Below, piece after piece: positions 1 to 9,087 of a stretch of DNA of 64,000 nt. The translations under genes were made by a program, and so were the position numbers. The notes below the pieces were generated by a model, which had not been told where the DNA came from, searched no databases, and worked only from the letters and a program-made list of their open reading frames with translations. Source of the stretch: an uncultured Gemmataceae bacterium (GTDB lineage Bacteria > Planctomycetota > Planctomycetia > Gemmatales > Gemmataceae); the NCBI GenBank assembly GCA_937923405.1, contig CALDUY010000029.1, forward strand, positions 62,001 to 126,000, given 5' to 3'. The stretch's first letter is position 1, and the number at the start of each line of letters is the position of its first letter.

Positions 1-1731
1 AAAGGCTGCCGTGGCTGGCTTACGCTGTAGCAGCGGTTCCACGTCATCCAAAGCGACCACGCAGAAGAGTCGATCCCCCGGTTCTAGTCGTCCCGCCAGC
101 AGGGACTTAGGCGGCGGCACCGTTGCTTTGGTGCGTTCGAGACAGACCGGTAGCATGTGGTAATCGACGGCCAAGGCTCGAATCGTTTTCCCGGCAAATC
201 GATCTCCTTCGTCGATGATTAAGTCAATGACGGCGAACAGGCGTTCGTCGATGAAGAAGACACTTTCGACACGGTCGCCGAACAGGCCAGCGAGGAAGGC
301 TGGAGCCGCCAGAGCTGGTACGCAAACCGCCAAGGCCACGCCTGCCGCGTCGCGCAGCATCTGAGCAAACTGTGGATCGTTGAGCAACAGAACCATGCGG
401 CACTGCGGATTCAACTCCTGCACCAACAGAGCGACTTCGAGGTTGGTCATGTCGTTGTTCGTCGCCGACACCACCGCTCGTGCCGTGCCGACGTTGGCCT
501 GACGCAACAGTTCGATGACGCTGGCATCGCCGATCATCACGGCGGCTCCCAGTCGCCGGGCCGTGCTGACGAAGCGGTTAGTGGGATCGAGTTCGATGAC
601 GACGACCGGCTCCTTGAGGCGGACCAACTCCTCGACAACGCGAAAACCGACGGTACTCAGTCCGCAGACGACGACATGCCCCGATTCGGGAATGCGGCGA
701 ACCTCCAGCGCGCCGCCGAGTTTGGCCCGCAGCAGATATTGTGTGACAAAGGCAGTGAATGCCGCCAATAGTACTGCGCCGGTGATCCGCAGAGCGCTGA
801 CATACACCCGAATGACGTCGTACTTCTCGTCGGGCAGTGCCGCCGCCGTCGCCATCACGCTGACGGTCTGCAACAAGGCTTTGGCGTAGGTGTAGCCCTC
901 GACGTTGGCCTTCAGCACGAGGGTGCTGAGGGCGACGACAGAGAAGAAAACCAGGGCACAAATCAGAACAGCCTTCTCCATCTCCAGGACGGTGTTCCAG
1001 GCAGCCCGGCCCATGCGAAACATCCAGTTGGCCCAGCGAGTGGGCGGATCCTGGCGTTCGCCGCTGGACAACAGCGGGGCCAACTCGTGCGGTTCGCCGT
1101 GAACGATCAGATGATCGCCAGCGGCCAGCACGGTCTCGGGGTGGACTTCTAGTAGCGTGCGCCACTTTCCATGCTGGCCGCAGTGGGCCAGGAACACCAC
1201 GTTGCGACGAGTCATCAGTTCACTGAGCGTACGACCACGCAACGGCGAGTTGGGGCTGATGGTGATGTCGACAATCTGACGTAACCCCTCGGGTTGCTCG
1301 TCGACGCGGTAGGTGCCCAGAGCCTGCCCGGTCAGAGCGGTGATGGCCAGAATTGGCGCGGTGAGCATCGACGTAGACAGGGCGAAGACGTTGGACACGG
1401 CTTTGCCCAGCCGAGCCAACAGGTTCTGATTGAACATCCGCAGCACGATGCGAACGTCGCGATTGAGGCTACGGACGGCCAGAGCCGTTGTAACATTAAT
1501 CAGATCGTCATTGGTGAGAATAAGGACACCGCCTGCCTCGTCCGCGCCGGCGGCTTGCAGCACCTCCCGCTGGCGGCAGTCGCCGACGATCAGCCGCGCA
1601 CCCCGTAGCCGGGGATCGTCGGGTTTGCACACGGTGTCGATGATGACCACGGGACGCCGAGTCGCCAGTAGATAATCAAGCACGCGACTGCCCATCCGGC
1701 CCAAGCCACAGAGGATGATCGGTTTTTCCAT
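1..1731 (-). CDS. Two-RCK (TrkA-N/TrkA-C) channel-like membrane protein, 3' end outside window
   Basis: The visible part is 577 residues from an ATG at 1731; the C-terminus lies beyond the left edge. It opens with a Rossmann RCK_N domain (PIILCGLGRMGSRVLDYL, residues about 4-21), followed by an RCK_C-like region. Two membrane helices come next (about 252-272 and 305-325), then a second RCK_N (HVVVCGLSTVGFRVVEEL, about 350) and a second RCK_C. The order RCK-RCK_C-2TM-RCK-RCK_C suggests a nucleotide-gated ion channel or a regulator of K+ flux at the inner membrane. The re-entrant loop between the helices reads TVSVMATAAALPD, where a K+ channel would carry TVGYG, so potassium selectivity cannot be assumed. 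The start lies 28 bp past the mfd stop on the same strand, so both may share a transcript. The fold is clear; the transported ion is not. Confidence 0.8.
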   Translation of the reverse strand, partial: MEKPIILCGLGRMGSRVLDYLLATRRPVVIIDTVCKPDDPRLRGARLIVGDCRQREVLQAAGADEAGGVLILTNDDLINVTTALAVRSLNRDVRIVLRMFNQNLLARLGKAVSNVFALSTSMLTAPILAITALTGQALGTYRVDEQPEGLRQIVDITISPNSPLRGRTLSELMTRRNVVFLAHCGQHGKWRTLLEVHPETVLAAGDHLIVHGEPHELAPLLSSGERQDPPTRWANWMFRMGRAAWNTVLEMEKAVLICALVFFSVVALSTLVLKANVEGYTYAKALLQTVSVMATAAALPDEKYDVIRVYVSALRITGAVLLAAFTAFVTQYLLRAKLGGALEVRRIPESGHVVVCGLSTVGFRVVEELVRLKEPVVVIELDPTNRFVSTARRLGAAVMIGDASVIELLRQANVGTARAVVSATNNDMTNLEVALLVQELNPQCRMVLLLNDPQFAQMLRDAAGVALAVCVPALAAPAFLAGLFGDRVESVFFIDERLFAVIDLIIDEGDRFAGKTIRALAVDYHMLPVCLERTKATVPPPKSLLAGRLEPGDRLFCVVALDDVEPLLQRKPATAAF

Positions 1732-1759
1732 GTAATGCCTCTCTAGTTGCTCGACCAGG

Positions 1760-4700
1760 TCAAGGACGCAACAACTCGCGAACCACCTCGACCAGCGCTG
1801 CCGGTGGTAGCTGATTCTCTCCCAGTTTGTAATAGGCGCTCTGATCATCGACGATGCGTAGCTCGTTGCAGCGGGCGGCCAACTCCTTGATCTTGCGCGG
1901 TCCCTTATAGCGGAATACCAAGTAAGTGGCTCCCGTGGTCAATCCTTCAGGTGGACCTTCGAGATGAACGTCGGCGATGCGCCAATTGGTCGCCAGGATG
2001 CGGAGTTCCTGGAGCCGAAGCAGCCACTCGGCCACCTCCGGAATCGGGCCGAAGCGATCGCGTAACTCGTCGCGAAACTCGTCGAGCCGCTCCAGTGTCG
2101 CCACCCGCGCCAGCCGACGATACACCTCGATACGGGCTTTCTGTCCCGGGACGTAGTCGCGCGGTAGATAGGCCTCGATGGGCAGATCGACGTTCACTTC
2201 CAACGGCGTACGCAGCGGTTCACGCTTCATCAGGCGGACGGCGTTCTCTAAGAGCTGACAGTAGAGTTCGTAGCCGACGGCGGCGATGTGGCCGGACTGT
2301 TCTGTGCCCAGAATGTTGCCCGCACCGCGGATCTCCAGGTCGCGCAGGGCGATTTTGAACCCCGCGCCGAGCGAGGCGAACTCTTCCATCGCCTTGAGCC
2401 GTTTCGCCGCTATCTCGCTGACCTGCTTGCGGCCATCGAGCAACAGATAGCAGTAGGCCCGATGGCGATAGCGGCCAACACGACCGCGCAGCTGATGCAG
2501 GTCGGCCAAGCCGTAGTGATCCGCCTCGTTGATGAACATGGTGTTGGCGTTGGGAATGTCCAGACCGCTCTCAATGATCGTCGTCGCCAAGAGCAGGTCG
2601 ACCTCGCGGCGAACAAACCGAGTCATGCCGCGTTCCAGCTGGCTTTCCGGCATCTGGCCGTGGACGACGGCGATCTTGAGATTGGGCACGATCTTCAACA
2701 GGCGATCGCGTATCTCTTCGATGTCTAGCACTCGATTATGCACGAAATAGATCTGCCCTTCGCGGTTCAGCTCGCGCAAAATGGCTTGGCGAATCAGTTC
2801 CGGATCGAAGCGAACGATGCGCGTCTCGATGGCCAGGCGATCCGGAGGTGGAGTTTCTAGATTGGAAATATCGCGTATTCCTAGCAGTGATAGATGCAGG
2901 GTGCGCGGAATTGGTGTGGCCGTCAGCGTCAGCACATCGACCTGAGAACGCAACTTCTTGAGCCGCTCTTTGTGTTCGACGCCGAAGCGCTGTTCCTCGT
3001 CAATAATTACCAGGCCGAGATCCTTGAACTGAACGTCGCCACTGAGGATGCGATGCGTACCGATGACAATGTCGATGCCGCCGCTGGCCAGTTGTTCGAC
3101 AATCGCCTTCTGTTCCGAGCCGGTGCGGAATCGATTCAGACATTTGACAACGAAGGGATACTCGGCGAGACGCTGGCTGAAGGTGCGGTAGTGTTGCTCG
3201 GCGAGAACGGTTGTGGGAACGAGAACGGCCACTTGGCGTCCGTTGTCGATGGCCTTGAAGGCGGCGCGAATGGCCAGCTCGGTTTTGCCATAGCCGACAT
3301 CGCCGCAGAGCAGCCGATCCATTGGTCGAGGCCGCTGCATGTCGGACTTGATCTCGGCGAGACTGGTGAGCTGGTCCGGCGTTTCCTGGTAGGGAAAGGC
3401 GGCCTCGAACTGCCGTTGCCAATCGGTGTCGGGAGGAAAGGCGATGCCCGGTTGAGCGGCGCGCAGGGCCTGAAGCTGAATCATGTCGGCGGCCAGATCC
3501 ATGACCGCAGCCTGGACCTTCTCTTTTTTCGTCTGCCAGCTGGTGCCGCCCAGTTTCGACAGTTCCGGCGTGGTTTTCGAGCCGCCCACGTACTTTTGCA
3601 CTAGGTCGATCTTGGAGGCCGGCACATACAGCTTGACGCCCTCGCGAAACTCCAAAATAAGATGCTCCTCGATGTTGCTGCCCCGCTTGCCGCTCACCTC
3701 TTTTTGCAGCATCGTCATGCCGCGAAAGCGCGCGATGCCGTGGCTGACGTGAACAACCAGATCGCCCTCGGTCAGATCGAGGAAGCTGTCGATGGCCCGC
3801 GATTCGAGCCGACGACGTGGCATCAACTGACGCACATCGTCGCGATGGAATAGCTCCTGACCGCCCAGCACGACGATACTGCCGCCCCGTTCGACGAGGC
3901 GGAACCCAGCGCGGACGTGGCCAGTGACCAACCGCAGCCGGTCCGACTGGGCCAGCTGACCGGCGGCTAGCACGTCGTTCAAGCGTTTGCACTCGGCGTC
4001 ATTCTCACAGGCGATCCAGACCAGATCCTGGGCGGCGACGGCGTCAAGTTCGTCGCGAATCCGCTTGACGTCGCCAGATAATCGCGTCACCGACTCGACG
4101 CGCAGATGACACATGGCCTCCAGGGTAGGACTCGGCAGAGCCGAGACCCGCAGACTGGGAAACTTCAGCAGTTGAGCAAACACCCCCTCGACGGTGAACA
4201 ATCCTGTCGAGTCGGTCAGCCGGTCGTGGTAGTGCTTGCCCTGCTCGACCAGTTCCTCAGTCTCGATCAACACGACGCGCGAACCAGTCGGCAGATAGTC
4301 GCAGAAGTGCCCTGTAGAACTCAGCTGTTGCCTGGGGTCGGCGTTGCTCGCAAGAACGGCCAATGGGCTAAGCTCGGCGATTTCGAGTGTGTCCAACGAG
4401 CGCTGAGTGTCTAGAGCGAAGAAACGGATCGAGTCCAATTCGTCGCCGAAGAACTCCAAACGGAGTGGCATTTCGGCATCGGGTGGAAAGACATCGACGA
4501 TGCCGCCACGACGCGAGAACTGCCCAGCTTGCTCGATGGCCTCACTGGGCTGATAGCCCTGCTCGACCAGCCAGTGAACGAGTTCGTCGAGATCGACGGT
4601 CTGGCCGAGGTGCAGCCGTCGCCGACTTTTTTGAAGATATTGTCGATCTGGAACAGGCTGAATGAGAGCCTGAAAGGTGGTGAGGATGACGGCAGGCGGT

Positions 4701-5059
4701 TGCTCCGACTCCAATCGACGCAACAGCCGCAGTCGTTGACCGGCCACGTCGTCGCTGGGACCGCTGCCGGGAATGTGGTCCCAGGCGGGGAGCAGGGTTG
4801 GCTCGATGCCACTGAAGCTGTGCAGATCGGCGGCCCAGGCGTCGAGATCCCGAGGATGAGCGATGACGATGAGAACGGGTTGAGACGACTGTCGGGCCAG
4901 GGCGGCGGCCACCAGTGCCGACGACGAAGCCCACGCGCCATCGACCGTGGCGCTACGGCCACGCTCCAGCGCTTCTAACACTGTGTCGAAACCGTCGCAG
5001 CGAGTGAGCAGGTCTGTGAGATCGAGTAGAGTCGAGGGAACGGCGAGGGTGTCGGCCAC
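1760..5059 (-). CDS. mfd: Transcription-repair coupling factor Mfd
   Basis: The product has 1099 residues, close to the usual Mfd length of about 1150. Mfd displaces RNA polymerase stalled at DNA lesions and recruits UvrA. The N-terminal third is UvrB-like and lacks a helicase core. A CarD-like RNA-polymerase-binding module starts near residue 431 (GDLVVHVSHGIARFRGM). The RecG-like translocase has Walker A GDVGYGKTE near 586 and the DEEQRFGV box near 690, followed by TATPIPRTL, the QLRGRVGR motif and a C-terminal TRCF domain. The start is a GTG preceded by GGGAGGA about seven bases upstream. It lies between the MoxR gene and the RCK protein on the same strand. All expected motifs are present and nothing looks damaged. 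Confidence 0.98.
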   Translation of the reverse strand: MADTLAVPSTLLDLTDLLTRCDGFDTVLEALERGRSATVDGAWASSSALVAAALARQSSQPVLIVIAHPRDLDAWAADLHSFSGIEPTLLPAWDHIPGSGPSDDVAGQRLRLLRRLESEQPPAVILTTFQALIQPVPDRQYLQKSRRRLHLGQTVDLDELVHWLVEQGYQPSEAIEQAGQFSRRGGIVDVFPPDAEMPLRLEFFGDELDSIRFFALDTQRSLDTLEIAELSPLAVLASNADPRQQLSSTGHFCDYLPTGSRVVLIETEELVEQGKHYHDRLTDSTGLFTVEGVFAQLLKFPSLRVSALPSPTLEAMCHLRVESVTRLSGDVKRIRDELDAVAAQDLVWIACENDAECKRLNDVLAAGQLAQSDRLRLVTGHVRAGFRLVERGGSIVVLGGQELFHRDDVRQLMPRRRLESRAIDSFLDLTEGDLVVHVSHGIARFRGMTMLQKEVSGKRGSNIEEHLILEFREGVKLYVPASKIDLVQKYVGGSKTTPELSKLGGTSWQTKKEKVQAAVMDLAADMIQLQALRAAQPGIAFPPDTDWQRQFEAAFPYQETPDQLTSLAEIKSDMQRPRPMDRLLCGDVGYGKTELAIRAAFKAIDNGRQVAVLVPTTVLAEQHYRTFSQRLAEYPFVVKCLNRFRTGSEQKAIVEQLASGGIDIVIGTHRILSGDVQFKDLGLVIIDEEQRFGVEHKERLKKLRSQVDVLTLTATPIPRTLHLSLLGIRDISNLETPPPDRLAIETRIVRFDPELIRQAILRELNREGQIYFVHNRVLDIEEIRDRLLKIVPNLKIAVVHGQMPESQLERGMTRFVRREVDLLLATTIIESGLDIPNANTMFINEADHYGLADLHQLRGRVGRYRHRAYCYLLLDGRKQVSEIAAKRLKAMEEFASLGAGFKIALRDLEIRGAGNILGTEQSGHIAAVGYELYCQLLENAVRLMKREPLRTPLEVNVDLPIEAYLPRDYVPGQKARIEVYRRLARVATLERLDEFRDELRDRFGPIPEVAEWLLRLQELRILATNWRIADVHLEGPPEGLTTGATYLVFRYKGPRKIKELAARCNELRIVDDQSAYYKLGENQLPPAALVEVVRELLRP

Positions 5060-5117
5060 AACGAGATCCTCCCTGAATCATTATACGATCCAGCCGTGTC
5101 GAGATTTTTCCCCGCGA

Positions 5118-6125
5118 CTAGTCAAAATGATCCTTACCCATCTGCGGCGACACGGGAACGCGCACCTCGCTAACAATCTCGTGCAACAGCGCCGCTGGTG
5201 TCACTTTCCGCAATCGGCTCTCGGGCCGCAAGATCACTCGATGAGCGAGGACCGGCTGCACCATCCGTTTGACATCATCAGGAATGACAAAGTTGCGTCC
5301 CTGGATGGCGGCCAGCGCTTGGGCGGTGCGGAACAGGGCGATCGACGCGCGCGGACTGCCGCCTAGCTGAATGTCGTCGTGCATGCGGGTGCCGTGGACG
5401 ATCTCCAACAGATACTTTCGCACCTTGTCGTCAACGTGAACTTCGCGAACCGCCTCCTGACAGCGGATCCAGTCGGCGGCGCTGACTACAGGTTTCAGGT
5501 CGTCAATGGGGTGGCCATGCTGGAGCTTGGCCAGCATCTTGCCCTCTTCCTCCAGGCTGGGATAGCCGACGCTGAGGCGAATCAGAAAGCGATCGAGCTG
5601 AGCCTCGGGCAGGGGGAAGGTGCCTTCGTGATCGACGGGATTTTGCGTGGCCAGTACCAGAAAGGGCGGCTGCAGGGCGTAGGTCTGGCCATCGACAGAG
5701 ACGCGGCGTTCGGCCATCGCCTCCAGCAGGGCCGATTGAGTGCGAGGCGTGGTGCGGTTGATCTCGTCGGCCAACAGCGTCTGAGCAAAGATCGGTCCAG
5801 GGCGAAACTCGAACTCGGCGGTCTTCTGATTAAAGATCGACACACCGGTTACATCGGTGGGCAACAGGTCCGGCGTACACTGCAAGCGTTTGAAGGTGCA
5901 GCCAACACTACGAGCCAACGCCCGAGCGAGCATCGTCTTGGCCACGCCCGGCACGTCTTCCAGCAGGATGTGCCCTTCGCAGAGATATGCCACCAGGCAC
6001 AGCGTCACCTGAGACCGTTTGCCGATTATCACCTTTTCGATGTTGGCCAGAATCTTGTTGACCGTGGCGGCAACCTCGGCGATGGAGAGCGTCTTGCTGT
6101 CACTGCTAGATTCGGTGCGGGACAT
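5118..6125 (-). CDS. MoxR-family AAA+ ATPase
   Basis: A 335-residue AAA_3/MoxR ATPase. It has the Walker A LLEDVPGVAKTMLARALA, Walker B LLADEINR, the sensor-1 region FLVLATQNPVDHEGTFPLPEAQLDRF, and a C-terminal lid domain with SPRASIAL. The alanine before Lys-Thr in the P-loop is common in this family. MoxR proteins act as chaperones that mature or insert metal cofactors into partner proteins, which often carry VWA domains. They are usually followed by DUF58, transglutaminase and VWA genes. None of these follow here; mfd lies downstream, so the partner is unknown. It is divergent from the gene at 6300 across a 174-bp gap that should hold both promoters. Confidence 0.95.
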   Translation of the reverse strand: MSRTESSSDSKTLSIAEVAATVNKILANIEKVIIGKRSQVTLCLVAYLCEGHILLEDVPGVAKTMLARALARSVGCTFKRLQCTPDLLPTDVTGVSIFNQKTAEFEFRPGPIFAQTLLADEINRTTPRTQSALLEAMAERRVSVDGQTYALQPPFLVLATQNPVDHEGTFPLPEAQLDRFLIRLSVGYPSLEEEGKMLAKLQHGHPIDDLKPVVSAADWIRCQEAVREVHVDDKVRKYLLEIVHGTRMHDDIQLGGSPRASIALFRTAQALAAIQGRNFVIPDDVKRMVQPVLAHRVILRPESRLRKVTPAALLHEIVSEVRVPVSPQMGKDHFD

Positions 6126-6299
6126 GCGGTTTGGCAGCGTCGTCCAGGAACGAAAGAGATTCCGAAAAAGGTTCCTGGCCCTTTTTCAGCCTACGCTCAT
6201 ATTCGATCAGAGTACCAGCGAGGGAGCAAATCGGCAATCGCAGGCGGCTTGACAATCTAGCGGGTGGCAGATAGTTCCAAAGAAAACTAGAGGTTTTCC

Positions 6300-7145
6300 A
6301 TGTCCAGCGACGCGGCCCAATCCTCGACACTGCCCTATCCCACTCGGTTCAGCTGGGCAATGCGCTTGTTCCTGGGCTTGTTCCTGTTCAACATGCTTTT
6401 TCGGAGCTTCTCTGTCCTTTATCCTTGGCAAGACTGGGCCGACGAGTTGGACCTGACCACGATGCCGCGCCGGCTGCCCACTCGCGCGGAGCTGGCCGCG
6501 CTGCCATGGCGGGCTGATACTCCCCAGAGCAACTCGATCCGTGGGGAGTTGCGGCGGACACTGGACTCCCTGGGCGACTTCGTCAAACCCTGGCCTGAAG
6601 CGTCGGCACGACAGCGGATTCACTCCTGGGCCGACGGCGGCAAATGGGCGCTGGCCTGGACCTCGACTCGCCTGGGATTTCTCGAAGGGCTGGTCGGCGT
6701 CAATCAGGAATGGCCGATGTTCTCGCCGTCGGTCTCGCGCTACAAGTTGATCCCCCGTGCCCGGCTAGTCTACGCCGATGGCAGCGAGCAAATCGTCCGG
6801 GGCAAGTGTGATCCCGCCGATCTGACCTGCTACAGCCACTGGTGGGAAGAGAAGATCCTTGACTACGAACTGAAGGTGGCTCCAGGTGGCGAAAGCAAGG
6901 CCGAGGACAACTTCGGCTACTGTAACGTGCTACAACATCGCTACCCACACAATGATCAGGGGGCTAAATTAAAGACTATTTATCTCTTCATAGTGCGCAT
7001 TGAGCATCCGCCACCAGGGGTCGATGCCCGCGCCTGGTTGACGGTCCAGAGCGGTCCCCCGCCTCAGCAGATTTACCCCGACTTTTACGAATTCGACGTA
7101 GCCCAAGGACGCAGCAGAATTCTTCAGCGCAGCTATGACAAGTGA
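6300..7145 (+). CDS. Membrane-anchored protein of unknown function paired with HTTM protein
   Basis: 281 residues, ATG with AGAGG seven bases upstream. One hydrophobic helix near the N-terminus (AMRLFLGLFLFNMLF, about 20-34) should anchor a mostly soluble extracytoplasmic part. The segment NQEWPMFSPSVSRYKLIPR resembles the N-Q-x-W-x-M-F-x-P signature I associate with small proteins encoded beside HTTM genes (DUF5819-like); this is from memory and unsearched. Its last 11 bases overlap the start of the HTTM gene, so the two are probably translationally coupled and work together. No catalytic motif was recognised. Confidence 0.75.
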   Translation: MSSDAAQSSTLPYPTRFSWAMRLFLGLFLFNMLFRSFSVLYPWQDWADELDLTTMPRRLPTRAELAALPWRADTPQSNSIRGELRRTLDSLGDFVKPWPEASARQRIHSWADGGKWALAWTSTRLGFLEGLVGVNQEWPMFSPSVSRYKLIPRARLVYADGSEQIVRGKCDPADLTCYSHWWEEKILDYELKVAPGGESKAEDNFGYCNVLQHRYPHNDQGAKLKTIYLFIVRIEHPPPGVDARAWLTVQSGPPPQQIYPDFYEFDVAQGRSRILQRSYDK

Positions 7146-8058
7146 CTCTCGTCTGTCGCTGTGGACGCGCTTCTGGCATAAGCCGGTCCGCGCCGAACGC
7201 TTGGCCCTGATGCGTTGGCTCGTCGGCTTGTCGCTGTTGACCGATCAACTGATTCAGTACTGGCCGAATTTGCTGGAGTTCTTTGGCCCACACGGCTGCG
7301 CTCCCGCTGGACTTCACGACCGCTATCAACTCAGCCAATGGCGCTGGACGGTGTTGTTGTTCAACCACGACGACCCCGCTATTCTCTATCCGGTCTTCTG
7401 GACGTGGGTCGGTCTCACCGCTGTCTGGACCGTGGGTCTGTTCACGCGGCTGACCGGAGTGCTGGTCTGGTTCGGCACCCTATGTTGGATCAATCGCAAC
7501 CCCAACCTGCTCAACGGCGGCGATGACACTTTGCAGGTCGCGTTGTTTCTGCTGATGCTGGCTCCCTGCGGTCGGGCGCTGTCGTTGGATGCTTGGCGGT
7601 TGGGCAGCTCGCGGCTAGTTCCGCCTTGGTCGGTGCGTTTGTTACAGATCCAACTCCAAATCATTTATCTGACAACAGGGATCGTCAAACTCGCCGGCAC
7701 TGGCTTGGGCGAGAACTACCTGCCAACCGGCACCTGGTGGGAAGGCACGTCGATTCACTACGCGCTGAACTACACGGCGATGAGCCGCTGGTCCTACGCT
7801 CAGTTGCCGGTGCCGCTGTGGCTGACCGCGCCGCTGACCTACTTTACGCTGTTCTGGGAAATCGGCTTCACGCCATTGGTGCTGTGGCGACGCACACGAT
7901 ACTGGACATTATGGATCGGTGTAGGTTTCCATCTGGGCATCTGGTTGACGCTCGAGGTGGGCTGGTTCAGTTTCTACACCTTGGCGTTCTACGGCGTGTG
8001 GGTGCCCGACTCGTTTTGGCAACGGCGCGATGCTAACGAGGCAACTCTCCCAACCTAG
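7135..8058 (+). CDS. HTTM (vitamin K-dependent gamma-carboxylase-like) membrane protein
   Basis: 307 residues with repeated hydrophobic helices in the pattern of the HTTM domain, the bacterial relative of vitamin K-dependent gamma-carboxylase. Supporting features are RAERLALMRWLVGLSLL near the N-terminus, WINRNPNLLNGGDDTLQV, LLQIQLQIIYLTTGIVKL, and a later run of helices ending in the WFSFYTLAFYGVW segment. Bacterial HTTM proteins are of largely unknown function; the eukaryotic relatives carboxylate protein glutamates using reduced vitamin K. It overlaps the upstream membrane-anchored gene by 11 bases. It converges with the gene at 8065 with only six bases between the stops, leaving no room for separate terminators. 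Confidence 0.88.
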   Translation: MTSDSRLSLWTRFWHKPVRAERLALMRWLVGLSLLTDQLIQYWPNLLEFFGPHGCAPAGLHDRYQLSQWRWTVLLFNHDDPAILYPVFWTWVGLTAVWTVGLFTRLTGVLVWFGTLCWINRNPNLLNGGDDTLQVALFLLMLAPCGRALSLDAWRLGSSRLVPPWSVRLLQIQLQIIYLTTGIVKLAGTGLGENYLPTGTWWEGTSIHYALNYTAMSRWSYAQLPVPLWLTAPLTYFTLFWEIGFTPLVLWRRTRYWTLWIGVGFHLGIWLTLEVGWFSFYTLAFYGVWVPDSFWQRRDANEATLPT

Positions 8059-8064
8059 CCGAGG

Positions 8065-8892
8065 TCACTCGCGGCGACAGGGGCGTTTGCCCGCTGGCCC
8101 AGGGCCGTCGCCGTCCAACCAAGGCCGCACCTTGGCCGGCACTTCTCCACCGGGACAGAGCGTCCATCGGGCCGGCGGATCCCACTCGCACAGCGTCAGA
8201 TGTTTGTCGAGGTAAGGGTTGATCGATCGACCAAAGAACAGATCGCGGGGATACGTTGCCGAGGGACGAGCTGTCTCCGGATCGATGGCGCAGGCGGCGA
8301 CCAGGGCTTCCGTGACCAGCTCGGAGCAAAAGTAGGTCTTTTTGAGGCCGTCACGGCTGCCGTCTGCCTCGAAGTGCCTGGCTTTCGCTTTGCCCACGAA
8401 CTCGGTTCGCACCGGGCCGCGTGTCCGCAACGGCGTGACCTGCTTGAGCAGCCGACCCACGGCGAAGCAATTGCCGTCCACCGATTCAGCAAAGAGAGTC
8501 AGTCGCCGTTCCTGCTCGGGGGTCAAAGGCACTTTCCGCGCCCGGATCCAAACGCGCTCGTGCTGAGCATAGGCGGCCAGATGCGGTTCGAGCGGATCCA
8601 TAATGCGACAATGCAGAGTGTTAAAGGGGCCTCCTTCGAGCAGACCGATCCGCCCATCGCAGCGACGTACAACGATGCCGGAATGCTGCGGCGCGCCGGT
8701 ACAGCCGAGTTTGTGTCCTATCTTGGCTAGAAACGCCTTGTCCGTGGCCAGGAAGATGTCGCCCGGCTGCGGTACATAAGGACGGGGCGAGCCGCGCAGC
8801 TCGTGATCCATGCAAAAAGATGGCTCGTAGAGATACGAGGCCCTAGGGCAAACTTCCGCGCAGGATAAAGCGGCGAGTAGAAGCAGCGGCAT
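8065..8892 (-). CDS. Exported permuted papain-like (YiiX/YebB-type) NlpC/P60 protein
   Basis: 275 residues from ATG 8892, chosen because GGGAGGA lies seven bases upstream and the product then begins with a signal-peptide-like segment (MPLLLLAALSCAEV). The frame is open for another 57 codons upstream, but that part is basic and unlike a leader. GDIFLATDKAFLAKIGHKLGCTGAPQHSGIVVRR is in two parts: a GD-type strand and a Q-H-S/G-I segment that would carry the catalytic His. TYFCSELVTEALVAA provides the candidate catalytic Cys. This is the order of circularly permuted NlpC/P60 enzymes such as YiiX, which cleave peptide or acyl bonds, often at the envelope. The substrate is unknown. It converges with the HTTM gene. 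Confidence 0.75.
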   Translation of the reverse strand: MPLLLLAALSCAEVCPRASYLYEPSFCMDHELRGSPRPYVPQPGDIFLATDKAFLAKIGHKLGCTGAPQHSGIVVRRCDGRIGLLEGGPFNTLHCRIMDPLEPHLAAYAQHERVWIRARKVPLTPEQERRLTLFAESVDGNCFAVGRLLKQVTPLRTRGPVRTEFVGKAKARHFEADGSRDGLKKTYFCSELVTEALVAACAIDPETARPSATYPRDLFFGRSINPYLDKHLTLCEWDPPARWTLCPGGEVPAKVRPWLDGDGPGPAGKRPCRRE

Positions 8893-9087
8893 GCGGGATC
8901 CTCCCGAGTGCGTGGGGTGGGATACCCAGAGTCTACCTTCCCTTCTCGCCCGAGGTGGCGGAAGTCTGCTTTCCCGGAGCAAAACATCGACTCGATCGTG
9001 CGGACTGGCGCGATTGAAGCGGTGAGTTCGACGAATCAAGTCGCTTCTACCCTGCGCGACCACAACCCCCCGAAGTCTGCTCTGTCG

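Noticed and set aside
8893-9063. N-terminal extension of the YiiX-like protein
   Set aside because: Basic, unlike a leader; ATG 8892 has GGGAGGA and yields a signal peptide.
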